Below, piece after piece: positions 42,258 through 49,334 of a stretch of 64,000 nt of DNA. A model generated the notes under the pieces. It was given only the letters and a program-made list of their open reading frames with translations. It ran no database searches and was not told the DNA's origin. Position 1 is the first letter of the stretch, and every line of letters starts with the position of its first letter. The DNA lies in assembly GCA_947442105.1 (NCBI GenBank), contig CANEVH010000004.1, positions 29,957 through 93,956 of the forward strand, written 5' to 3'. Source of the DNA: Comamonadaceae bacterium. GTDB taxonomy: Bacteria; Pseudomonadota; Gammaproteobacteria; Burkholderiales; Burkholderiaceae_C. Made by a program: the position numbers and the translations under genes.

Positions 42258-43550
42258 ATGGAACTAAAACGTATCCTCGCCAACGACACCAAGAGCGCTA
42301 CCGAGCGCGCCATGGCGCTGTATGGCCGCAACGTGCTGGTGATCTCTAACCACACCGTGGGTGGCCAAACCGAGCTGGTGGTGGCCCTTGATATTGACGA
42401 GCAGACGCTGGACTCCACCGTTGCGCCAGCGTACCAAAGCGCCCCGGTTTTTGCCCCTGCTGCTGCATCCGTAGCGTTTTCACAACACTTGGCGCATGCC
42501 CAAGCACCCGGCAAAGAGCTGCAAACCACCCGCCAAGAGCCCACGCTGGCCAAAGTGGACGACGAGCGTGACTACCTGCGCAGCCGCGAAATCATGGATC
42601 TGATCCGTGACGAGCTCGCTAGCCTGCGCCGCGAAATCAGCCTGAACCAAAAAACCACCGGCTGGCAAGCCAGCCTGAACCTGTCAGTCGAGGTCGAAGA
42701 CCTGATGACTTCGTTCACCCAGGCCGGCATGCCCACCGGGCTGCGCACCTTGCTGCTGGACACCGTCAAAGACATGCGCAGCGAGCACGAAGCACTCTCT
42801 GCCGTGCGCAACCAGCTCGAAGACATTGCCCGCCGCCCCAGTGTGGCCTTGCCCCAAACCGGCGTGCACCTGATTGCCGGCCCCTCGGGCTCGGGCAAAA
42901 CCATGATGGTCATGCGCCTGGCCAGCCAGGCTGCGGCCCAAATGGGCGCCGACAAGGTCGCCATCGTCAGCTACCAGGACGACCGCGTAGGCGCCTGGGC
43001 CCATACCCAGACACTGGCGGCCCAGTCCGGCGTCGATTGCTTTCGCGCCGATACGCCTACGGCGTTGGTGGCGGTGCTTAACCGACTGAGTGCGCGCGGC
43101 CTGGTGCTGATTGACAGCTCCGGCAGCCAGATGGCCGAACGCATTACCGAAGTCCAGACCGCTTGCCCGGCCTGCGAAGCCCATGCGGTGGTCTCGGCCG
43201 ATGCGTCCTCGGCCACCTTGCGCCGTGTGCTGCGCAGCTCGGGCATCCGCTGGAACAGCCTGATGGTGAGTAAATTGGATGAGTCGGTCCAGCCCTGGCC
43301 TTTGGTCGAATTTCTCTGCGATAATTTTTTGTCGCTTTCTGCAGCGAGCGATGGAGCCCATGTCAACGCGCTCAAGCGCGATCTGAGCACCAGTGCTCTG
43401 GTAGAAATGGCAGTGGCCCAGCTTTCCCGTGTGCCCGAGTCGATTGCCCCCATTCAGGTGGCAAAACCCATGCCCATCAAGCTGCAGCCTCCGACACCGC
43501 GACTTTCTGCGCCCGCAAGCCCCCGTGGTTTGCGTGGGCCGTTCAATTGA
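42258..43550 (+). CDS. flhF: FlhF, SRP-type GTPase for polar flagellar placement (divergent G motifs)
   Basis: 430 residues. The N-terminal MELKRILANDTKSATERAMALYGRNVLVISNH is the usual FlhF start; a variable B region follows; the NG domain starts near residue 140. Walker A is GPSGSGKT (208-215; usual GPTGVGKT), G2 is DDRVGAWAHTQTL (usual DxxRIGA), the DTAG motif is DSSG (286-289), and the specificity motif is SKLD (338-341; usual TKLDE). FlhF marks the pole and recruits early flagellar proteins with FlhG. Altered DTAG and Walker residues raise the question of reduced hydrolysis. Followed 17 nt later by flhG. Confidence 0.93.
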   Translation: MELKRILANDTKSATERAMALYGRNVLVISNHTVGGQTELVVALDIDEQTLDSTVAPAYQSAPVFAPAAASVAFSQHLAHAQAPGKELQTTRQEPTLAKVDDERDYLRSREIMDLIRDELASLRREISLNQKTTGWQASLNLSVEVEDLMTSFTQAGMPTGLRTLLLDTVKDMRSEHEALSAVRNQLEDIARRPSVALPQTGVHLIAGPSGSGKTMMVMRLASQAAAQMGADKVAIVSYQDDRVGAWAHTQTLAAQSGVDCFRADTPTALVAVLNRLSARGLVLIDSSGSQMAERITEVQTACPACEAHAVVSADASSATLRRVLRSSGIRWNSLMVSKLDESVQPWPLVEFLCDNFLSLSAASDGAHVNALKRDLSTSALVEMAVAQLSRVPESIAPIQVAKPMPIKLQPPTPRLSAPASPRGLRGPFN

Positions 43551-43567
43551 GAAACTAGAAAAACACA

Positions 43568-44386
43568 ATGCAAAAGTCAGTTCGTACAGAAGTCATTGGC
43601 ATCGCCAGTGGCAAGGGCGGTGTGGGAAAAACCACCGTGGCCGTGAACCTGGCCATTTCCCTGAGCATGATGGGCCACCGCGTAATGCTGTTTGACGCCG
43701 ACCTCGGTCTGGCCAATTCGCAGATCGCCCTGGGTTGCGCCTGCCCCTTTAACTTGAGCCACTTCATGAGCGGCCAAAAGACGCTGCAAGAGATCACCGT
43801 GACCTCGCGCCACGGCGTCATGCTGGTGCCTGGCGCCTCAGGCGTCAAAGAGCTTGCCGCCCTGACCCGCGTGCAGGCCTCGCGCATCGTGCAGGCTTTT
43901 AGCGCCCTGGAAGACGACATTGATTACTTGATCGTGGACATGGCTGCCGGCATTTCGCCCTCGGTGCTGGCCTTTATGGGCGCCTGCCAGCGCCGCTTTA
44001 TCGTTGTGCGCGACGATCCGTCGTCAATTGCTGACGCCTACGGCACCATCAAGGTTTTGATTCAAGACTACGACCTCAATGAGATCTATGTCATTCCCAA
44101 TGCGGTGAACAGCCAAGCCGACGGCCAAAACCTGTTTCGCCGCATCAACCAGGTGTGCGCGCAGTTTCTGAACTTCACCACCCACTACCTGGGCTCCATC
44201 GAAAACGACGAGCAGATTTTGGCCGCGCACAAGAAATACGAGCCGGTCATGGAGTTTGCCCCGCGCAGCAACAGCGCGCGCGACTTCAAGCGCCTGGCCA
44301 AATCGGTCACCCAGATGGCGCCAATTGCCAACTTTTCAGGTGGCATGCAGTTTTTTGTCGAACGCCTGGTCCGCTACCAGGCCTGA
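43568..44386 (+). CDS. flhG: FlhG/FleN, MinD-like flagellar number regulator
   Basis: 272 residues. Deviant Walker A GKGGVGKTT near the N-terminus, FDADLGLANSQIALG, YLIVDMAAGISPSVLAFM and DPSSIADAYGTIKVL are classic FlhG. It limits flagellar number through FlhF and often binds FleQ-type activators, which is relevant because such an activator is encoded in this locus. 5 nt before fliA. Confidence 0.96.
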   Translation: MQKSVRTEVIGIASGKGGVGKTTVAVNLAISLSMMGHRVMLFDADLGLANSQIALGCACPFNLSHFMSGQKTLQEITVTSRHGVMLVPGASGVKELAALTRVQASRIVQAFSALEDDIDYLIVDMAAGISPSVLAFMGACQRRFIVVRDDPSSIADAYGTIKVLIQDYDLNEIYVIPNAVNSQADGQNLFRRINQVCAQFLNFTTHYLGSIENDEQILAAHKKYEPVMEFAPRSNSARDFKRLAKSVTQMAPIANFSGGMQFFVERLVRYQA

Positions 44387-44391
44387 TTGCC

Positions 44392-45144
44392 ATGGTTGTA
44401 TCTACCCGCCTGTACGAAGACGCCCACGACGCCAGCGAAGCGCTGGTGCTGGCGCATCTGGGCCTGGTCAAACGGGTGGCGCTGCACCTGAAGGTGCGCA
44501 TTCCACCGTTTATGGAGCTCGACGAGCTGATTCAAGTGGGCATGATTGGCCTCTTGGAGGCGGCGCGCGCCTTCAATCCGACCAAGGGCATTGAATTTGA
44601 AAACTTTGCTTTAAGCCGGGTGCGAGGCGCTATTTTGGACGAAGTGCGCCAGCTGTCTTACTTGCCGCGCTCGGCCGTGGCCTTCAACAAGTCAGAAAAC
44701 CAGGCCACCCATGCGCTGGCCAGCGAACTGGGCAGGGCGCCCACGCAAGCCGAGTTGGCCGACCACATGGGCGACGATTTGGACCAGTTCCAAAAGCGCC
44801 GGGGCAACGCCAAGCGCTTTGAGACCCTGTCCATGGAAGTGATGACCGACGAGGTCTTGGGCATTGCCGATGAACGCTCGCGCCAGCCCGACGCGATTGT
44901 GGAGCACCAGCAGTTCATGCAGGCGGTGAGCGATTCCATCGCCGAGCTGCCCGAGCGCGACCAGTTGCTCATGTCCTTGTACTACGTCGAAGAGCTCAAT
45001 CTCAAGGAAATTGGCGCGGTGTTGGGCGTGACCGAGTCGCGTGTTAGCCAGCTCCTGAGTGGCGTGGTGCAGAAACTGCGGCTCAGTTTGAAGATTGAAG
45101 TGGCGCCGAAAGTCCCGGCAAAACGGGCCAGCCGCCATGCTTAG
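44392..45144 (+). CDS. fliA: FliA, sigma-28 flagellar sigma factor
   Basis: 250 residues from ATG 44392, 5 nt after flhG (the frame extends upstream inside flhG and is rejected). Region 2: HLGLVKRVALHLKVRIPPFMELDELIQVGMIGLLEAARAFNPTKGIEFENFALSRVRGAILDEVRQLSYLPRS; region 4: LPERDQLLMSLYYVEELNLKEIGAVLGVTESRVSQLLSGVVQKLR. It should recognise the three sigma-28 elements found here and is held by FlgM. Confidence 0.97.
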   Translation: MVVSTRLYEDAHDASEALVLAHLGLVKRVALHLKVRIPPFMELDELIQVGMIGLLEAARAFNPTKGIEFENFALSRVRGAILDEVRQLSYLPRSAVAFNKSENQATHALASELGRAPTQAELADHMGDDLDQFQKRRGNAKRFETLSMEVMTDEVLGIADERSRQPDAIVEHQQFMQAVSDSIAELPERDQLLMSLYYVEELNLKEIGAVLGVTESRVSQLLSGVVQKLRLSLKIEVAPKVPAKRASRHA

Positions 45145-45164
45145 TGTGCACAGGGCGCCCGTGC

Positions 45165-45191
45165 TCAAGTTTTTGCAGACAGCGTCGATAC
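45165..45191 (+). promoter_or_regulatory. Sigma-28 promoter of fliS
   Basis: TCAAGTTT-N11-GTCGATAC, the same shape as the flgM element, in the 82-nt fliA-fliS gap and 35 nt before the fliS ATG. It would place the FliD/flagellin chaperone with the late genes. Confidence 0.7.
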
Positions 45192-45226
45192 CTAGTGGGT
45201 ACCCCAACCCAGTAGGAGAAACCGAT

Positions 45227-45643
45227 ATGCGACTTCAGTTCAAGGCCATGGAATCTTATGGTTCAGACAACCTGGCTTCCCAAGCCGCCGTGGCCAATAA
45301 CGTGGCGCTGATTCAGATGCTGTTTGACGGGCTGGTGGACAGCCTGGTGGCGGCCCAAGGCCACTTGCGCCATGGTGCGATCCAGGAAAAGTGCAAATCT
45401 GTCACGCGCGCCAGCCGCATCGTGATCGGTTTGCAAGGCTCGCTCGACTTCGCCAAGGGCGGCGAGCTGGCACAGAATTTGAATGACCTTTACAACTACG
45501 TCACCCGCCGTCTGATTTTCGCCAATGCCCACAACGACATGGCGGTGCTGCAGGAAATCCACGGTTTGATGACAGAAATTCGCAGCGCGTGGCAGCAAGT
45601 GCCGGGCCTTTTGCCCAGCCAGGTCAGCCCACAGCGCCATTGA
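45227..45643 (+). CDS. fliS: FliS, flagellar export chaperone
   Basis: 138 residues from ATG 45227 with AGGAG upstream; a longer open frame overlaps fliA. Helical FliS pattern: NNVALIQMLFDGLVDSLVAAQGHL, IVIGLQGSLDFAKGGELAQNLNDLYNYVTRRLIFAN and LQEIHGLMTEIRSAWQQVPG. FliS normally binds flagellin before export. Separated from fliD (left edge) by 45 kb. Confidence 0.93.
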   Translation: MRLQFKAMESYGSDNLASQAAVANNVALIQMLFDGLVDSLVAAQGHLRHGAIQEKCKSVTRASRIVIGLQGSLDFAKGGELAQNLNDLYNYVTRRLIFANAHNDMAVLQEIHGLMTEIRSAWQQVPGLLPSQVSPQRH

Positions 45644-45755
45644 AGCGGCATTGACGTGCCTGTGAAGCGCCATTGAAGTGCCTTGGGGCGCTGCGCCCAT
45701 GGCGCGGCCTGTAGAAATTTTGACGCATTCGCCCCTGGGGCGGTGTTTACCAGGT

Positions 45756-45791
45756 GGACGGGCTAGCGCCTAGCCGTCCGCTGTCCTTTTT
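45756..45791 (+). terminator. Hairpin with T-run before motA
   Basis: Arms GGACGGGCTAG (45756-45766) and CTAGCCGTCC (45770-45779) form a stem with one bulge; a T-run (CCTTTTT, to 45791) follows. It resembles a rho-independent terminator for the fliS transcript; being only 10 nt from motA it may alternatively attenuate motA. The rest of the 158-nt gap shows no clear promoter. Confidence 0.5.
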
Positions 45792-45801
45792 GGGAACGAC
45801 T

Positions 45802-46665
45802 ATGTTTGGCATCATTGGAATTGTGTTTTTGAATGTCTGCGTGTTCGGCAGCTTTCTGGTGGGCGGCGGCAGCCTGGCGCCGTTTATCCACGCCGCGCCC
45901 ATTGAAGGCTGGTGTATTTTGGGCTCGGCCATTGGCGGCATGCTAATTGGCAACAGCCCCGACGTGGTCAAGGCGGTGCTGGCCGGCATTGGCCGCTGTT
46001 TCAAGGGTTCCAAGTACCACAAGGAAGATTACCTGAACACGATTTTTTGCGTGTCCAAGGTCATGAAGACGCTCAAGGCCGAAGGCGCCGTGGCCCTGGA
46101 AGCCCACATCGAAACCCCCGAATCCAGCTCCATCTTCAGCGAATACCCCAAGCTGCTGGCCGACCACGCGCTGCTGCACCTGATTACGGACACGGTGCGC
46201 CTGATGGTGGTGTCGCAAGGCACGCTCAGCCCCATGGCGGTGGAAGAGGTGATGGACAGCGCCATGAAAACCCACCACCACGACGAACTCAAGGCCTCAG
46301 ACGCCATTGCCACGCTTGCGGGCGCTTTGCCTGCGCTGGGAATCGTGTCCTGCGTGATGGGCGTTGTAAAAACCATGGAGCAAATCGACCAACCACCGGC
46401 CGTGCTGGGCGGCTTGGTGGGCGCGGCGCTGGTGGGCACGTTTATTGGCGTGTTTTTGGCCTACGGCTTTTTTGAGCCTTTTGCCAAACGCCTGGCGCAA
46501 GTCATTGAAGACGAGGCGTGCATGTACGGCGTGGTCAAGCAAATCATCATTGGCACCATGCACGGCCACCCCATGCCGCTGATTTTGGAGGCGGCCCGTG
46601 TCTGCATCAGCCACCACAACCAGCCCAGCTTTGCCGAAGTGTTTGACGGTTTGCGAGGTAAGTGA
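45802..46665 (+). CDS. motA: MotA, flagellar stator proton channel
   Basis: 287 residues from ATG 45802 (the frame is open to 45754). Four transmembrane helices; GIIGIVFLNVCVFGSFLVGGGSLAPFIHAAPIEGWCILGSAIGGMLIGN at the N-terminus and ASDAIATLAGALPALGIVSCVMGVVKTMEQIDQPPAVLGGLVGAALVGTFIGVFLAYGF in the second half are the proton-type MotA family (E. coli MotA class). Pairs with MotB, 4-nt overlap. Confidence 0.96.
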   Translation: MFGIIGIVFLNVCVFGSFLVGGGSLAPFIHAAPIEGWCILGSAIGGMLIGNSPDVVKAVLAGIGRCFKGSKYHKEDYLNTIFCVSKVMKTLKAEGAVALEAHIETPESSSIFSEYPKLLADHALLHLITDTVRLMVVSQGTLSPMAVEEVMDSAMKTHHHDELKASDAIATLAGALPALGIVSCVMGVVKTMEQIDQPPAVLGGLVGAALVGTFIGVFLAYGFFEPFAKRLAQVIEDEACMYGVVKQIIIGTMHGHPMPLILEAARVCISHHNQPSFAEVFDGLRGK

Positions 46666-47672
46666 GCATGACCACGGAGGCTGCCCCCGCACTTGACGCG
46701 CAACAAAAAGCCGCCGACGACGTTGCGCCGCCGCCGGCCGAGGTGGTCGCGCCCAGCACTGCTGCGCCGCTGGCGCCCATCATCGTTAAGAAAATCGCCG
46801 CAGGCCACGGTGGCGCCCATGGCGGCGCCTGGAAAATTGCGCTGGCCGACATGATGACGGCCATGATGGCCTTCTTCTTGCTGATGTGGATTTTGGGTGC
46901 CACCAACGACTCCCAGCGCAAAAGCGTGGCCGATTACTTCAAGCCCACCTCCCACAGCCAAATCGCCATGGGGGCGCTGGCGGGCTCTAACGGCATTTTG
47001 GGCGGTCGCTCCATCATCGACCCCGACGGATTTCCCTACACCGCCAAGCAAACTGCCGCCATGGAGCGCCTAACGCCCCGCTCCGAGGGCGGTCCTACGG
47101 AAAATGATCCCTCGCCCAACAGCGAAAACGCGCGCGACAACGACGCAAAGACGCAACAACAGGCCGAAGGCCAGGGCGGCGACCAGTCCTCGGACAAATC
47201 CCACTTTGACCAGCTAGAAAAAGAGGTCAAAGAGCAACTCGCCGCCAACCCAGCGCTCGACCAGGTGAAAAACCAGGTGCAGTTTGTCCGCGACAAGGAA
47301 GGCTTGCGCATCGAGGTCATCGACAAGGCCGACTTCTCCATGTTCCCGCTGGGCACCACCAAGCTGCAGCCCCAGGCGCAGGCACTTTTGGGTGAAATCG
47401 CCAAGTCCCTAGAAGCCATGCCTAACAAAATCAGCGTGCGCGGCCATACCGACAGCGTGGGCTTTGCCAGCAAGAACGGAAAAAACAACTGGTCGCTCTC
47501 TGCTGACCGTGCAGAAACCACACGTGCTGCCTTGGAGAAGAACGGCATCAAGCCCGAGCGCTTTGTACAAATAGAAGGCGTAGCCGATACCGCGCCCTAC
47601 AACCCCAACGACCCCAAAGACCCGCGCAACCGGCGCATCAGCATCACGGTCAAGTTCAAAGAAGGGCAGTAG
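46662..47672 (+). CDS. motB: MotB, stator peptidoglycan-binding protein
   Basis: 336 residues from GTG 46662 overlapping motA (ATG 46668 is an alternative). A Pro/Ala-rich cytoplasmic leader (about 55 residues, longer than usual) precedes the transmembrane helix KIALADMMTAMMAFFLLMWILGA with the essential proton-binding Asp63. The OmpA-like domain (ISVRGHTDSVGFA ... LSADRAETTRAALEKNGIKPERFVQIEGVADTAPY ... RNRRISITV) anchors the stator in peptidoglycan. Confidence 0.96.
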   Translation: MSMTTEAAPALDAQQKAADDVAPPPAEVVAPSTAAPLAPIIVKKIAAGHGGAHGGAWKIALADMMTAMMAFFLLMWILGATNDSQRKSVADYFKPTSHSQIAMGALAGSNGILGGRSIIDPDGFPYTAKQTAAMERLTPRSEGGPTENDPSPNSENARDNDAKTQQQAEGQGGDQSSDKSHFDQLEKEVKEQLAANPALDQVKNQVQFVRDKEGLRIEVIDKADFSMFPLGTTKLQPQAQALLGEIAKSLEAMPNKISVRGHTDSVGFASKNGKNNWSLSADRAETTRAALEKNGIKPERFVQIEGVADTAPYNPNDPKDPRNRRISITVKFKEGQ

Positions 47673-47742
47673 CCTGTAAGGCGGCGAGACGCGGCTGCCA
47701 GACCGGCCTACCGCAGCCGCATTCGCAGGGTCATTCACCGTC

Positions 47743-48228
47743 TCACTCGCAGCCTTGAAACGCGCGCTTGATGCAGGTTTGGGCCAGGCGTTTGGCGGTG
47801 GCCAGGTCGCTTGCGCTCAGTTCATTGGCAGACTTCAGCAGTTCCTTGGCAGCGCTGGGGTGGCCACCCTCGGCTGCCATAGTGAACCACATGGCGGCGC
47901 GCTGGTGGTCGCGGGCAAAGCCTTGGGCGTTGGCGTACATGCTGCCCAGCTTGAACTGCGCTTTGGGCTCGCCCTGCGCCGCGGCCATGCGCAGCCATTG
48001 GATGGCCTGGGGGTAGTCCTGGGGCACGCCCTGGCCAAACGCGTACATGATGCCCAACAAAGACTGCGCTTCGCGGTTTCCCGATTGCGCCACCCCGCGC
48101 CACTTCGCCACGGCCGCTGCATAGTCTTTGCGCTGGTAATCTGCGTAGCCGTCTTCCCACGCACCGGCGTGGGCTGCTCCTGCCCACAGTGCCAAGGCGG
48201 CTGCGGCCGCCGGTATCCAAGTTCGCAT
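47743..48228 (-). CDS. Secreted Sel1-repeat protein beside motAB (MotX-like?)
   Basis: 161 residues. A clear signal peptide (MRTWIPAAAAALALWAGAAHAGA) is followed by two good Sel1 repeats (AQSLLGIMYAFGQGVPQDYPQAIQWLRMAAAQG, AQFKLGSMYANAQGFARDHQRAAMWFTMAAEGG) and a Cys-containing tail (CIKRAFQGCE). It should be periplasmic. Vibrio MotX is also a periplasmic Sel1-type protein that anchors stators, and this gene is convergent with motB and near an H-ring operon; that role is inference, since MotX has more sequence than this. It shares a base with the next gene (stop/start at 48228). Confidence 0.78.
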   Translation of the reverse strand: MRTWIPAAAAALALWAGAAHAGAWEDGYADYQRKDYAAAVAKWRGVAQSGNREAQSLLGIMYAFGQGVPQDYPQAIQWLRMAAAQGEPKAQFKLGSMYANAQGFARDHQRAAMWFTMAAEGGHPSAAKELLKSANELSASDLATAKRLAQTCIKRAFQGCE

Positions 48229-48794
48229 TAAAAGATCCTTGTTTGGTCTGGCTTCGGTGATTCGCCAGGCTCGGGCACTGGGGGAGTTGCAGGGTCCGCA
48301 TGGTCGCTTGCGCGCCGCCCCAAACTCTCCACTGGAAGCTCTGGTGTGGGCGAGGGCGCCCCGCCGACATCTGTGGGCAGCCCCCCATTATCGAGCGATG
48401 CGCGGTACAGCAGGTTCAGGCGCGGCAGACGCTCCAGAATATCGACCCATTCCAGGTCAAAAGGTATGCCCAACCAATCCCCCGCGCTTTTGAGTGCTTC
48501 CACACAGTTTTTGATCGTCTTGCGGTTGAGGTCGACGGCGGCAATTTCCTCTGCGCTCAAGGCCGTGCGCTCGTGGGCTGTGAGCTCAGCCTCCAGGGAT
48601 TGCAGTTGCAAGTGGCAACGGGCGCGCTCCTTGCGCAAAAGGCTGCAAGCGTGTGCTGCGCGCGATTGCGCCTGCAGTTTGTCCAGGTCGCGGCGCATTT
48701 GGAGCATTTTTTGCTTTGTCGAATAGTACGAAATAGCCACGCCAAGCACGAGCGCCGACACTACGCTTGCAGACAAGAGCTCTATGGTGTTCAT
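48228..48794 (-). CDS. Uncharacterised membrane-anchored coiled-coil protein
   Basis: 188 residues. One N-terminal transmembrane helix (IELLSASVVSALVLGVAISYYST), a coiled coil rich in Arg/Gln/Glu (KMLQMRRDLDKLQAQSRAA), two Cys residues, and a Pro-rich C-terminus. No family recognised. It is translationally linked to the downstream secreted Sel1 gene and lies 42 nt from a perfect inverted repeat. Confidence 0.7.
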   Translation of the reverse strand: MNTIELLSASVVSALVLGVAISYYSTKQKMLQMRRDLDKLQAQSRAAHACSLLRKERARCHLQLQSLEAELTAHERTALSAEEIAAVDLNRKTIKNCVEALKSAGDWLGIPFDLEWVDILERLPRLNLLYRASLDNGGLPTDVGGAPSPTPELPVESLGRRASDHADPATPPVPEPGESPKPDQTRIF

Positions 48795-48836
48795 GGCAAT
48801 GGAAGTTTGGGTTTTAAAGGGCTTGCACCTGTTGAC

Positions 48837-48887
48837 GCGAAAGAACTTTCATGAATGGGCGGTGCACCTTCATGAAAGTTCTTTCGC
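48837..48887. repeat. Perfect 19-bp inverted repeat, copy 1 of a dispersed element
   Basis: Arms GCGAAAGAACTTTCATGAA (48837-48855) and its exact complement (48869-48887) flank a 13-bp loop TGGGCGGTGCACC. The left 34 bp (from 48831, GTTGACGC...) are repeated with three mismatches at 55761-55794. Both copies sit just upstream of a minus-strand gene start. Confidence 0.85.
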
Positions 48888-49334
48888 TATTGCAATAGAC
48901 ATCGGCACCAGTGGGCAACAATCAAGTACCGTCGCCAAATAGACCAGATTTATTTCTACGATGGATCGCAGGCCCCGCCGCCATCGGTCTCTTCTCACAT
49001 TTGTGCGATTACCCGCTGAGCCTTATCCTGCGCCATGTGCCTGCTGGCGAGCAAGGCGATGGAATGCGGGTTCCAGCAGGTTTTATATGGCGCGTGCAAT
49101 GCAGCATAATTGCGTATGACTTGCGCCGAGATTCTGCGCAGGGCGTGGCGTTTCCTTTGGTGCTTGCGGTGGGGCGTTTGGCCGAGACTTCGGTGGTCTT
49201 GTCGCTTCACACAATGTCGGAGTGGGCACGTGGCAGATTGACCACGCTTCGCAGTTGTCTTTCAAGCCCCGCATCCGCCCCGGTGGAACCATTGCCCCAT
49301 GTTCTGCTGGTCTCAAAGGACATTCCTTGGCGGG
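48888..49334. other. Long stretch without a convincing gene
   Basis: From the inverted repeat to the end of tgpA there is no gene I can support. A plus-strand frame (48911-49420, 169 codons) overlaps the tgpA 3' end, has no family features or ribosome-binding site, and is probably chance. No tRNA, promoter element or mobile-element end was recognised. GC is locally lower around 48880-48960, and the stretch may be decayed coding DNA. Confidence 0.5.
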
